Shown here piece by piece: positions 26,365-35,032 of a DNA stretch of 64,000 bases. This stretch comes from Pseudobutyrivibrio sp. ACV-2 (GTDB taxonomy: Bacteria > Bacillota > Clostridia > Lachnospirales > Lachnospiraceae), in contig NZ_FNQZ01000012.1 in assembly GCF_900107545.1 (NCBI RefSeq), positions 1 to 64,000 on the forward strand. The letters run 5' to 3'. Position 1 is the stretch's first letter, and each line of letters begins with the position of its first letter. The notes below the pieces were generated by a model. That model ran no database searches, was not told the origin of the DNA, and saw only the letters and a program-made list of their open reading frames with translations. Made by a program: the position numbers and the translations under genes.

Positions 26365-27288
26365 ATGAAAGCTTTTTCTATAAAGAATGTGATGAAGAAT
26401 AGGAATAATGCAGCATATCTGTTTGTGCTCCCATTCGTCATCGTTTTTTTAATTTTTAGCGTATACCCTGTATTCAGAACACTTTACTTAAGCTTTACAG
26501 AATATAAGGGATATGGTGAGCCTACAATTATAGGCTTTGATAACTATAAAAGAGTTTTGGGAGATAAATTCTTCTGGCGTTCACTTTATAACACCGTTAA
26601 GATGTGGGGATTAAACATTGTTTTACAGCTTGGTCTTGCATTTTTGCTTACTATCGTATTTTCGGATATCAAATATAAGATTACCGGACTTCCAGTGTTT
26701 AGAGCAGTTTATTATCTACCAAATCTTATAGCAGCTACATCAGTAGCATTCCTTTTTAAAACACTTTTGGATTGGAAATATGGTTCATTTAATCAAATGC
26801 TTTTAGCTATTGGAGTAATCGAACAGCAAATCAACTGGTTGGGACAGCGCTCAACAGCATGGGCCGTGGTATCAGTAATACAGGCCTGGATGTGGTTTGG
26901 TAATTCTTTCATTATGTTAATGGCTGGCGTGCAGGGTATTCCTCAGGATTATTTCGAGGCAGCTGCTATCGATGGTGCAGGAAGATGGAAGACTTTTGGA
27001 AAAATTACATTACCATTACTTAGACCTATTCTTTTATATGTAGCTGTTACATCTCTTATCGGTGGTTTACAGTTATTTGATTTACCATTCCTTATCAACG
27101 GAGTGGCAGGTGCTTCCACAGCCGGAGAACCAGGTGGAACACTTCAGACAGTGGTTATGTACATGTACAAATTTGGTTTTGAAACTCACCAGGTAGGCTT
27201 TGCATCAGCAATAGCTTATACACTGTTTATCATAATTCTTATCGTTTCAGTTCTAGAGTTTAAGTTCATTGGTGGAAAGGAGGATTAA
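26365..27288 (+). CDS. CUT1 sugar ABC transporter permease (MalF-type)
   Basis: A 307-residue inner-membrane protein with six predicted helices. The start at 26365 sits behind AAGGGAGGAAAGG; the frame extends upstream into the end of the binding-protein gene but without a ribosome site. The EAA loop that contacts the ATPase is EAAAIDGAGRWKTFGKITLPLLRP (residues about 200-222). N-terminal signature YLFVLPFVIVFLIFSVYPVFRTLYLSF is typical of MalF/UgpA permeases. It forms a heterodimer with the next gene's product. Confidence 0.95.
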   Translation: MKAFSIKNVMKNRNNAAYLFVLPFVIVFLIFSVYPVFRTLYLSFTEYKGYGEPTIIGFDNYKRVLGDKFFWRSLYNTVKMWGLNIVLQLGLAFLLTIVFSDIKYKITGLPVFRAVYYLPNLIAATSVAFLFKTLLDWKYGSFNQMLLAIGVIEQQINWLGQRSTAWAVVSVIQAWMWFGNSFIMLMAGVQGIPQDYFEAAAIDGAGRWKTFGKITLPLLRPILLYVAVTSLIGGLQLFDLPFLINGVAGASTAGEPGGTLQTVVMYMYKFGFETHQVGFASAIAYTLFIIILIVSVLEFKFIGGKED

Positions 27289-27291
27289 GCT

Positions 27292-28119
27292 ATGGCAACA
27301 AAAATTAAAAAAGTAGTACTTTACATAGCATTAATTGTTTTGGCTCTTGGCTGCCTGCTTCCTTTCTGGCTGATGATTGTAAACTCAACCAGATCTGGCG
27401 TTGAGATAACTCACGCTTTTTCATTTTTGCCGGGGCACAGCCTCAAGGATAACTGGGTAGTACTTTTTGCCTACGTAAATTTATTCACAGGTTTCTTCAA
27501 CAGTATCAAAGTGGCTGTGCCGGCAACTCTCCTTACAGCATATTTTTCAGCTATTACAGCATATGCGATGGCCATGTATGAGTGGAAGGGCAACAGCCTT
27601 TTGTTTAAAGTCATCGTAGTGTTTATGATGATACCGGCGCAGCTTTCATTGATTGGTTTCTACAACTTATGTCAAAAGCTTAGACTTGTAGACTCTTATG
27701 TGCCACTTATCGTTCCTGCAATTGCAGCACCTGGAATCGTATTCTTCTTAAGACAGTATGTAAAATCTACATTGTCAAAGGCACTGCTTGAAGCAGCAAG
27801 AATTGATGGCGCATCAGAATTACATACATTCCATAAAATAGTTTTACCAATTATGGCACCTGGTATCGCAACAATGTCAATCGGAGCATTTATTGGAAAC
27901 TGGAATTCATATCTCATGCCATTGATACTGTTAAATACCCCAAGAAAAATGACTCTTCCTGTAATGATTTCGACACTTAATGCAGCAACAGATTTACAGA
28001 AGAATCAAGGTGCTATTTATTTAGGCGTAGCAATTTCAGTTGTACCTATCATGATTGTTTTTGCATTCTGCTCTAGATATATCATCAGCAGTATTTCAGC
28101 TGGTAGTGTAAAAGAATAA
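27292..28119 (+). CDS. CUT1 sugar ABC transporter permease (MalG-type)
   Basis: A 275-residue membrane protein with six helices, beginning three bases after the previous stop with its ribosome site AAAGGAGG inside that gene's end. The EAA loop is EAARIDGASELHTFHKIVLP (about 164-183). The start ALIVLALGCLLPFWLMIVNSTR is the usual MalG/UgpE first helix. It completes the transporter together with the MalF-type protein; a weak hairpin (28127-28151) follows. Confidence 0.95.
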   Translation: MATKIKKVVLYIALIVLALGCLLPFWLMIVNSTRSGVEITHAFSFLPGHSLKDNWVVLFAYVNLFTGFFNSIKVAVPATLLTAYFSAITAYAMAMYEWKGNSLLFKVIVVFMMIPAQLSLIGFYNLCQKLRLVDSYVPLIVPAIAAPGIVFFLRQYVKSTLSKALLEAARIDGASELHTFHKIVLPIMAPGIATMSIGAFIGNWNSYLMPLILLNTPRKMTLPVMISTLNAATDLQKNQGAIYLGVAISVVPIMIVFAFCSRYIISSISAGSVKE

Positions 28120-28126
28120 AAGAATC

Positions 28127-28151
28127 GGACTGGCACTCTTAGTGGCAGTCC
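28127..28151 (+). terminator. Weak terminator or processing hairpin
   Basis: GGACTGGCACT and AGTGGCAGTCC pair with one G-G mismatch over CTT; only TTAATT follows, so partial read-through into the next operon is likely. Confidence 0.5.
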
Positions 28152-28159
28152 TTAATTCG

Positions 28160-28188
28160 TTGAAAGGCAGGGGCACAACCTGTATAAT
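28160..28188 (+). promoter_or_regulatory. Consensus promoter placed for a leaderless transcript
   Basis: TTGAAA (28160-28165), a 17-bp spacer, and TATAAT (28183-28188). The expected transcription start, seven bases downstream, is 28195, which is the A of the start codon of the next gene. Confidence 0.7.
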
Positions 28189-28194
28189 GGAAAA

Positions 28195-29781
28195 ATGAAA
28201 ACTAAATTGGATGCAATCAAAAAAATAATAAGTATTACCCTTGTTTTTTCAACACTTGTAGGGTGTGGTGTGGAAACTGAGAAACAGACTATAGGAGATA
28301 AGGATACAGTCACGCTGGATTGGTACATCAATTATTCCTGGTTTAACACCAGATGGGGAAGTAATGTAGTCTCTAGAACTATCACTGAAAATACCGGTGT
28401 AAATATCAATTTTATAACCCCACAGGGTAATGAAGAGGAAAAGCTGAATGCCCTGATTGAGTCTGGGTCATTGCCAGATTTGATTACATTGGGCTGGTGG
28501 GAGCCTCAGGTCAACGAAATAATTCAAAAGGATATGGTATATGCCATCAATAAATTGGCGGATGATTATGACTCATATTTTTATCAGGTCTGTGACAAGC
28601 AGGCTGTAAACTGGTACACCCAACCAGATGGAAACATATATGGTTATCCCTGCTCATCGGTAACACCTCAGGATGTGGAAAATAATGATAATATCGGTTC
28701 AAACCAAACATTTCTGGTGCGAAAAGATATTTATGAGGCCATAGGAAGTCCTGATATGACTACTATATCGGGCTTTGAGCGTGCGGTGAAAAAGGCAAAG
28801 CAAATGTTTCCTGAGATTGGTGGGAAACCGCTGATTCCTATAGGCGCCCATCTGTTTGATGATTCGGGAAATGTATCCTTTGATCAGTACATTCAAAACT
28901 TTTTGGCTGTACCCTATGAGAAGGATGGCAAGCTATATGATAGAAATACAGACCCTGAATATATAGAGTGGCTTAAAATGTTCAGGAGACTAAATGAGGG
29001 TGGCTATCTGTCAACGGATATATTTATAGACCAAAGAACCCAAATGGAAGAAAAAATTGCTGAGGGGCGCTATTTTTGCATGCTGTATCAGTATACAGAT
29101 ATGGCTGCTCAGCAGAAAACACGCTACGCCACCAATCCAAATAGCATCTATATAGCTGTGGATGGACCGAAAAATCATAATGGGGATGACTATGTATTGC
29201 CTACAAATACAGCAAGCGGATGGACCATTACCATGATTTCAAAAAACTGTAAGAATCCGGACAGAGCAATACAGTTTATAGATTATTTGATTTCAGAGGA
29301 AGGTCAGAAGCTGGTGTATCTGGGCGTGGAGGGGATTACCTATGACATGGTGGATGGAAAGCCCGTTATAAAGCCTGATGTTCTGAAGCTTTTGAATACA
29401 GACCGCGCCACCTATGACAAGATATATGGTGCCGATGATGCATACTGGATGCTTCAGGACAATGTAATGCAGCTGAAATGGAAGACAGATAACATATCAC
29501 CAACCACCCAGCTGGAGGAATGGACATACCCATATGCTAAATACACAGGTCAGTACGATATTATTTTCCCTGCGGATACGGAGGATGCATTTATAGATGG
29601 TCAGATTAACAGTCTATGGAGTGAGACTCTACAGGAGTTGTTAACCTGCGAAAGTGATGAGGAATTTGACAAGATTTTAGAGGAGTATAAAAAAGAGAGA
29701 ACTGCACTGGGATATGAGCAGCTTCAGGAGAAACGTTATCAGTATGTTACTAAAGCAAAGAAAAAGTTGGGGATCGATTAA
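28195..29781 (+). CDS. Extracellular solute-binding lipoprotein (LplA-like, family 1), sensor-linked
   Basis: A 528-residue lipoprotein: MKTKLDAIKK, hydrophobic run, lipobox STLVGC (Cys at about 24). The mature part (LDWYINYSWFNTRWGSNVVSRTI, IESGSLPDLITLGWW) is a large type of sugar-binding protein related to LplA. Unlike the transporter's own binding protein it has no permease genes behind it; instead its end overlaps the kinase gene by 38 or 68 bases depending on the kinase start. No ribosome site precedes the ATG, and the promoter predicts a leaderless message. No other ATG lies before the lipobox, so the start is firm. A role as ligand-presenting partner of the kinase is inferred. Confidence 0.88.
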   Translation: MKTKLDAIKKIISITLVFSTLVGCGVETEKQTIGDKDTVTLDWYINYSWFNTRWGSNVVSRTITENTGVNINFITPQGNEEEKLNALIESGSLPDLITLGWWEPQVNEIIQKDMVYAINKLADDYDSYFYQVCDKQAVNWYTQPDGNIYGYPCSSVTPQDVENNDNIGSNQTFLVRKDIYEAIGSPDMTTISGFERAVKKAKQMFPEIGGKPLIPIGAHLFDDSGNVSFDQYIQNFLAVPYEKDGKLYDRNTDPEYIEWLKMFRRLNEGGYLSTDIFIDQRTQMEEKIAEGRYFCMLYQYTDMAAQQKTRYATNPNSIYIAVDGPKNHNGDDYVLPTNTASGWTITMISKNCKNPDRAIQFIDYLISEEGQKLVYLGVEGITYDMVDGKPVIKPDVLKLLNTDRATYDKIYGADDAYWMLQDNVMQLKWKTDNISPTTQLEEWTYPYAKYTGQYDIIFPADTEDAFIDGQINSLWSETLQELLTCESDEEFDKILEEYKKERTALGYEQLQEKRYQYVTKAKKKLGID

Positions 29782-31561
29782 AGGCTTAAAACTAAATAGA
29801 AAATTGACGGCCATCATTCTATTCTTTGTAGTCATACCAATAGCTCTCCTTAGCGGTGTCATGTTTTACAACATGGAGCAGTCAACCATAAAGGAGAATG
29901 TCTCATACCTGTCGTCTACAATGGCCCGAAGGCAGGACAGTATCAAAAATAACATTGATTCTATAAATATGACTACTCAGTTTTTCCTGTCAGATGAGAC
30001 TATGAACAGGGTGCTGATAAATGCAAAGGGGGACGGAACCTACACCACTAAAGAATGGATGCAGATATATCATAATGATGTGGCCGCCCTGGAGCGATTG
30101 ATAAATACAAACCCTGTATTAGGTGGTGCCAGATATTATGCATCAACAGACAATGTTCAGGAAATGATGCCTGTCATGTATACTGCATCAAGAATGCAAA
30201 GGCAACAGTGGAAAAACATGGCAGATGAAGGGGGATGGATATTTGATTACACTGACAATCTGTTTTCAGACAGTGACAATACCCCTATGATGGCTCTGAT
30301 TACACCTATGCGAAATCGTAAATACGGAGAGCTGGGTATCATCGAAGCTAACATGAAAATGAAAACCATGTTTCCGTCTTTGTACGAAAATGTGCCAAAT
30401 GAAATAAGCTGTTTTGTTACAGCTGATGACAAGGTTATATTTGGTGGGAATACAGACATAGTTGTAAGAGATATAGCTATTGCTTTGGCTGATGAAATGT
30501 CTGAGGTGGTCAGTACCGGAGAAATGCCAGATATAAAGACCTATTATAGCAAGACTGATAAAAGTGTCATTTCCGGAATGTATATCAATGAGCTTTCCGG
30601 TACGCTGGTGTCTGTGGAAAATATTTCCGGAAGCTTGAATGAAGTGTATCGACAGAGAAATTATTTTGTAGCCTGGATGATAGTAATTTTGGTGCTGCTG
30701 TCATTTATCGTGGATTTGGTGGTAAAGCAGGTGCTAAAGAATTTCTATCAGGTGCTTTACACAATCCGCCAGGTTAGGAAGGGTGATTTATCGGTAAGAG
30801 CACCTCGAACCAGCCGCGAGGATGAAATGGGAGAGCTGGCTCATCAGGTGAATCGGATGCTTGATAATATCCAGACTCTAATGAAGCAAAACATCGATAG
30901 AGAGGTATTGGCAAAGGATAGTCAGATTAAGGCGCTACAAAATCAGATTAACGCTCATTTTATATACAATGTACTGGAATCTATTAAGATGATGGCTGAG
31001 ATGCAGGAGGAATATGATATTTCGGATTCCATCACAAGCCTGGGTAAGCTTTTAAGATATAGTATGAAATGGACCTCCGAGACAGTGCTTGTTTCGGAGG
31101 AGCTTGAGTATATTAAAAACTATATGGCGCTGATTAATCTGAGATTTGATTATGACATAATTTTGTCACTTAATCTTTCAGAGGAGATAATGAGTCAGAG
31201 AATTCCGAAAATGTCGCTACAACCTATTATCGAAAATGCGATAATTCATGGTGTGGAGGAGATAGCCGAGGATACAACTATTTATATCAAGGGGCTTATC
31301 AAGGACGAGGATTACCTGATAGAGATAACGGATAATGGTAGGGGCATGAATGATGAAGAGCTTGATGTGTTAAAGAAAAAGATTTCAGGCGAAATAACTA
31401 CAGGGGGCGGTTCTGGAAATGGAATTGGACTTAAAAACGTTCAGGACAGACTAAGGATGGCCTTTGGTGAAACATATGGAATAGAGGTAGCTACAAAAGA
31501 GGGCTGCTATACAAAGGTGAGTGTCAAAATTCCAAGGAGACAAACCGTAAATACGATATAA
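29744..31561 (+). CDS. YesM-type sensor histidine kinase
   Basis: About 605 residues from the ATG at 29744; an upstream in-frame ATG at 29714 is possible, and both lie inside the binding-protein gene. First helix near residues 20-40 (LTAIILFFVVIPIALLSGVMF), a large extracellular loop of about 260 residues, second helix near 310-330 (YFVAWMIVILVLLSFIVDLVV), then HAMP (about 330-385). The phospho-acceptor His is in QNQINAHFIYNVLESI near residue 405. The HATPase has IENAIIHGVEE and ITDNGRGM, GIGLKNVQDRL. This is the LytS/YesM class that pairs with AraC-type response regulators to control polysaccharide use. The loop is the place where a sugar-loaded binding protein could dock. Confidence 0.94.
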   Translation: MLLKQRKSWGSIKGLKLNRKLTAIILFFVVIPIALLSGVMFYNMEQSTIKENVSYLSSTMARRQDSIKNNIDSINMTTQFFLSDETMNRVLINAKGDGTYTTKEWMQIYHNDVAALERLINTNPVLGGARYYASTDNVQEMMPVMYTASRMQRQQWKNMADEGGWIFDYTDNLFSDSDNTPMMALITPMRNRKYGELGIIEANMKMKTMFPSLYENVPNEISCFVTADDKVIFGGNTDIVVRDIAIALADEMSEVVSTGEMPDIKTYYSKTDKSVISGMYINELSGTLVSVENISGSLNEVYRQRNYFVAWMIVILVLLSFIVDLVVKQVLKNFYQVLYTIRQVRKGDLSVRAPRTSREDEMGELAHQVNRMLDNIQTLMKQNIDREVLAKDSQIKALQNQINAHFIYNVLESIKMMAEMQEEYDISDSITSLGKLLRYSMKWTSETVLVSEELEYIKNYMALINLRFDYDIILSLNLSEEIMSQRIPKMSLQPIIENAIIHGVEEIAEDTTIYIKGLIKDEDYLIEITDNGRGMNDEELDVLKKKISGEITTGGGSGNGIGLKNVQDRLRMAFGETYGIEVATKEGCYTKVSVKIPRRQTVNTI

Positions 31562-31578
31562 AGGTGTTGAGGTAATGT

Positions 31579-33000
31579 ATGAAAAAGGTTTTAGTAGTAG
31601 AAGATGAAAAGCTAATCAGGCAGGGAATAGCTGCTATGATAAAACGAAGCGGTGTTGCCGTGGAGGAAGTTATTGAATGCAGTAATGGAATAGCAGCTTT
31701 GGATGTTTTGTCACAGCAAACTGTGGATGTTATGTTTACTGATATCCGCATGCCGAAAATGAATGGAATAGAACTGGCACAGGCGGTGCAGGATTTGGAT
31801 AACCCACCACTTACAGTGGCTATTTCGGGGTATGATGATTTTTCATATGCAGTAGAAATGATGCGTCATGGAGTCAGAGAGTATATTCTAAAACCAGTGG
31901 AGCGCGAAAAGCTTAAAGATGTACTTATGAAGCTGGATGCTGAGATAAACCATCGCATGGAAGATAAAGAAAAGACTCAGGCCATGGATAATCAGCTTCT
32001 GAAATATATGCTTCAGGACAAGGATTTGTCAGTTGAGGATGTGGTACTGGTATCTGAAAAGCTGGATAGTGAAGTGGGCCCTGAATATATGGTGGTAGTA
32101 GCTACAGAGGATGCTTTGCTTAAAACACCTGTTGGAATTACACTTAATGCTGTCCATGGGGGGAATGTTTTCATAGTGCCTCCTGAAAGCATAGAGGAAA
32201 TAGAAAACACCCGATATATGGGTGTCAGTGAGAAATGCTCTGGAGCAGGGGAGCTAAAGATTGCATATGAGCAGGCCTTTTTAAGACGGGTGGAAGCCTT
32301 TATGCAAAATATCAGTGTAGTGGATTGCAAGCTGCCAGAGGTTCCAGAAGAACTGAAAAAAGTGGCATTAAAGCTTGCGGAAGAAAGTGCTGTGAAAGCC
32401 AGAGTGCAACTGGTGGGAACCGATAGGGACAAAGATCTAAAGCAGGAATGGAATGGATTTTTTATAGCTGCTTCAAGGGGACAAATTGAACCGGATGTAT
32501 TTTTAGAGGCTATAAATGTATTTGTAAATGAATTTACAAACATCTATAAATTAAAAGTTTTAGATGAGCTTGCCTCACCTTTAAAGATAGATTGCCTTGA
32601 TTCCTACAGAGAAAAATTTATGAGCTTTTTGCTTCAGATGCAGACTAAAATTCAGGATGATAGTGATGTGGATGTTACTGCAGCTAAGATTCAAGAGGCA
32701 GTTTCTTATATAAATGAAAATTATGCTACGGATTTGAATATGGCGGTGGTCAGCAATCATATTTCTATGAACTACTCACTGTTTTCTGCTGAATTCAAAA
32801 ATTATACCGGCACCAATTTTGTAAATTATGTAAAAGATTTGCGTATGAATGAAGCCAAAAAGCTACTGATTGAGACTGATTTAAAAGTAAACGAAATATC
32901 TGCAAAGGTAGGCTATGACAATGAAAAGCATTTTATGAAAAGCTTTAAGGTATATGCCGGAGTTTCACCTAGTGAATATAGAAAGAATGCCATGAGATAA
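31579..33000 (+). CDS. YesN-type response regulator (REC plus AraC)
   Basis: A 473-residue DNA-binding regulator. Receiver domain at residues 3-120 with acidic pocket E8-D9, phospho-acceptor D55 (VMFTDIRMPK) and the lysine in YILKPVE. A middle helical region of unknown fold spans about 125-365. The AraC double helix-turn-helix is at about 370-470 (YINENYATDLNMAVVSNHI and LLIETDLKVNEISAKVGYDNEKHFMKSFK then SPSEYRKN). It begins 17 bases after the kinase stop. Expected targets are the neighbouring sugar genes, for example the palindrome at 24853; this is inferred. Confidence 0.95.
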   Translation: MKKVLVVEDEKLIRQGIAAMIKRSGVAVEEVIECSNGIAALDVLSQQTVDVMFTDIRMPKMNGIELAQAVQDLDNPPLTVAISGYDDFSYAVEMMRHGVREYILKPVEREKLKDVLMKLDAEINHRMEDKEKTQAMDNQLLKYMLQDKDLSVEDVVLVSEKLDSEVGPEYMVVVATEDALLKTPVGITLNAVHGGNVFIVPPESIEEIENTRYMGVSEKCSGAGELKIAYEQAFLRRVEAFMQNISVVDCKLPEVPEELKKVALKLAEESAVKARVQLVGTDRDKDLKQEWNGFFIAASRGQIEPDVFLEAINVFVNEFTNIYKLKVLDELASPLKIDCLDSYREKFMSFLLQMQTKIQDDSDVDVTAAKIQEAVSYINENYATDLNMAVVSNHISMNYSLFSAEFKNYTGTNFVNYVKDLRMNEAKKLLIETDLKVNEISAKVGYDNEKHFMKSFKVYAGVSPSEYRKNAMR

Positions 33001-33003
33001 AAT

Positions 33004-33042
33004 ATATGCCAGCCTGAAGTATAGGCTGGCATATTGTTTTTT
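33004..33042 (+). terminator. Terminator of the sensor operon
   Basis: ATATGCCAGCCT pairs perfectly with AGGCTGGCATAT over a 7-nt loop and is followed by T residues. Confidence 0.93.
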
Positions 33043-33049
33043 ATCACAA

Positions 33050-33256
33050 CTATAATTTAGGATTTTCCCTAACTTTTTTGGCCTCCTCATTAATCATTTC
33101 CTCGTATCCTGTTAGTGCAGCAAATGGCGCAAACTGAGCCGCACGGTCATAAAGACTCATGTGGGGATGCGTTAATGATTGATGATGAGGCATATCAATA
33201 ATATCTGCGTATACAATTCTAGGATCTGGTTCGTTACCGGTTATTCCTTTAGACAA
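33050..33256 (-). CDS. Small YolD-like protein coupled to the Y-family polymerase
   Basis: A 68-residue protein starting with TTG at 33254-33256; GGGAG sits eight bases upstream and no ATG is available. The core YADIIDMPHHQSLTHPHMSL then YDRAAQFAPFAALTGYEEMI is shared by short proteins that stand next to UvrX/ImpB-type polymerases in Firmicutes, resembling YolD. Its job is unknown; it may modulate the polymerase. It starts 24 bases after the polymerase stop, in the same direction, so one message is likely. It reads toward the terminator at 33004-33042, which is less suited to this strand. Confidence 0.75.
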   Translation of the reverse strand: MSKGITGNEPDPRIVYADIIDMPHHQSLTHPHMSLYDRAAQFAPFAALTGYEEMINEEAKKVRENPKL

Positions 33257-33279
33257 ATTCTAATCTCCCATATATATAT

Positions 33280-34869
33280 TTATTCTCCAGAGCTATGGCC
33301 GCCGACTTGCTTATTGCGTTTCATGGTCATAGCACCCTCCTGGAGATTCATTCCTTTTAATACAGCGTTTTTGCCAAACTTTTCATGCATGGCAAGGGTG
33401 GCTTTTTGTAACTTACGCTCTTTTTCGTCAGCTGCTTTCTCGGCTTCTTTTTCCTTTTCCAAAGCATCATAATCAGTAAATAAATCCATTTGGAATGGTT
33501 CATCAGCAGGTATTTCACTGATGGGAATCAGATTGCAGGCCACTATAGTAATTCTTCTGACTAGAAGTGAAGGGTCGATGATGCTGTCGAAAAGCTCTAC
33601 CATGACTTCCATTATGCGGGATGTGGAACTGGTCCAACGGTCGATATTGCCTGTGCCATGTGCATGATAAGGCATTGGACGACCAAAATGGTCTGTAGTA
33701 ACTTTTCCTTTGTAGCGTATGTCGGTGCCCTTTATTTTGAAAGTGGAATCGTTTATGCTAAAGCCCTTGTGGTCGTATTCAAGACTTTCTCTGTCATAGC
33801 CTATAGTCAGCTCTATTTTTTTAGTGACTAAATCCTTTTTCACTAAATCAAGAACTAGTAGTTCGGTCATTTCTTTTACTATGAGCTTTGCATCATCAGC
33901 TGCGTATGGCTCCATAAGCACCTGACCGCTGGAGATACTGTTGGTTTGAGGCTTGTAGGATTTGATGGTTGATATTTCAGTAGGTTCCCAGCCCCAGGCA
34001 TGGTCTATTAAAAGCTCTGCATTTATCCCAAGTGTATCATATAGTTTATCTTCATTGATGACACTCATTCTGGCGATGTCACCCATGGTAAATAGACCAA
34101 GGCCTGCCATTCTTTTGGAAATGCCTGCACCTACTCTCCAAAAGTCTGTAAGTGGCTCATGACACCATAGCTTTTCTCGGTAGCTTTTCTCATCTAATTC
34201 AGCTATTCGCACTCCATTTTCATCGGCTTGAACGTGCTTTGCCTCAATGTCCATGGCGACCTTTGCAAGATATAGATTGGTGCCTATGCCAGCGGTGGCT
34301 GTAATGTTTGTTTCTTTTAGCACATCTAGTATCATTTTCATGGCAAGCTCTCTGGCTGTACAGGAGTAAGTATTTAGATAGCTGGTGACATCGATAAAAC
34401 ATTCATCGATTGAATAAACATGGATGTCTTCATCTGAAACATATTTAAGATAGATAGAAAAAATCTTTGTGGAAACCTCCTCATAGCGCTTCATACGAGG
34501 TGGCGCTGTGATGTAGTCTAATTCCAGTGAAGGGTCTGATTCTAGTTCAATGGCATTAACAGAGGAATCACGAAATCCATATCTTCCAGTGGAAGGATCC
34601 TGTTGAAGAAGCCCTAGAGACATGGCCTTATTGAAACGTTTGGCGTTTACCTCTTTCACCTTTTGTACTACTTCAAAAAGCCTGGCTCTACCTGAAATAC
34701 CGTGGGCCTTTAGAGAGGGACTAACTGCTAGGCATATGGTCTTTTCTGTGCGGGAAGAGTCAGCTACTACAAGATTGGTGGTGAGTGGGTCTAGCCCCCT
34801 GTCCATAAGCTCACAGGATGCATAAAAGGACTTTAAATCAATGGCAATGTAAGTGTGGATTTTTTCCAT
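33280..34869 (-). CDS. Y-family DNA polymerase (UvrX/ImpB/DinB-like)
   Basis: A 529-residue translesion polymerase. The palm metal ligands are in YIAIDLKSFYASCE (D11) and in YSIDECFIDVT (D and E, near residue 145). The helix-hairpin-helix region follows (WRVGAGISKRMAGLGLFTMGDIARM), then the little finger (about 290-430). The charged tail (KEKEAEKAADEKERKLQKA) ends near a stretch resembling a beta-clamp peptide (QMDLF near 455). It inserts opposite damaged bases. AAAGGAG supports the start. A clear promoter and a possible LexA box lie upstream, so SOS control is likely. Confidence 0.94.
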   Translation of the reverse strand: MEKIHTYIAIDLKSFYASCELMDRGLDPLTTNLVVADSSRTEKTICLAVSPSLKAHGISGRARLFEVVQKVKEVNAKRFNKAMSLGLLQQDPSTGRYGFRDSSVNAIELESDPSLELDYITAPPRMKRYEEVSTKIFSIYLKYVSDEDIHVYSIDECFIDVTSYLNTYSCTARELAMKMILDVLKETNITATAGIGTNLYLAKVAMDIEAKHVQADENGVRIAELDEKSYREKLWCHEPLTDFWRVGAGISKRMAGLGLFTMGDIARMSVINEDKLYDTLGINAELLIDHAWGWEPTEISTIKSYKPQTNSISSGQVLMEPYAADDAKLIVKEMTELLVLDLVKKDLVTKKIELTIGYDRESLEYDHKGFSINDSTFKIKGTDIRYKGKVTTDHFGRPMPYHAHGTGNIDRWTSSTSRIMEVMVELFDSIIDPSLLVRRITIVACNLIPISEIPADEPFQMDLFTDYDALEKEKEAEKAADEKERKLQKATLAMHEKFGKNAVLKGMNLQEGAMTMKRNKQVGGHSSGE

Positions 34870-34906
34870 ATTGATTTAGACTCCTTTCGTATTGCTGGCA
34901 AAATAA

Positions 34907-34961
34907 GAACATACTTTCGCTCATGATAATTTATGATACAGTGTAAAATACTTTTGGTCAA
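34907..34961 (-). promoter_or_regulatory. Polymerase promoter with LexA-like box
   Basis: Leftward: TTGACC (rc of 34956-34961), 17 bp, TATCAT (rc of 34933-34938). About ten bases after the expected start lies GAAAGTATGTTC (rc of 34907-34918), one base off the Gram-positive SOS box core GAAC-N4-GTTC. Confidence 0.6.
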
Positions 34962-34990
34962 GAGTGGTGGAAAAAATTGATTGAATGCAA

Positions 34991-34996
34991 TATAAT
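34991..34996 (+). promoter_or_regulatory. -10 box of the ddh gene
   Basis: TATAAT 37 bases before the ddh start codon; the -35 region (TGGAAA, 17 bp upstream) is poor. Confidence 0.5.
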
Positions 34997-35032
34997 GGCT
35001 ACACAAGATGGATACTTATAGGAGGAACCAGA

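Noticed and set aside
28186-28197. Three-codon leader ORF (ATG GAA AAA TGA) before the binding-protein gene
   Set aside because: Its ATG overlaps the -10 box, so it would not be in the predicted transcript.
32013-32543. Leftward 176-codon ORF inside the YesN gene
   Set aside because: Antisense shadow; no start signals.
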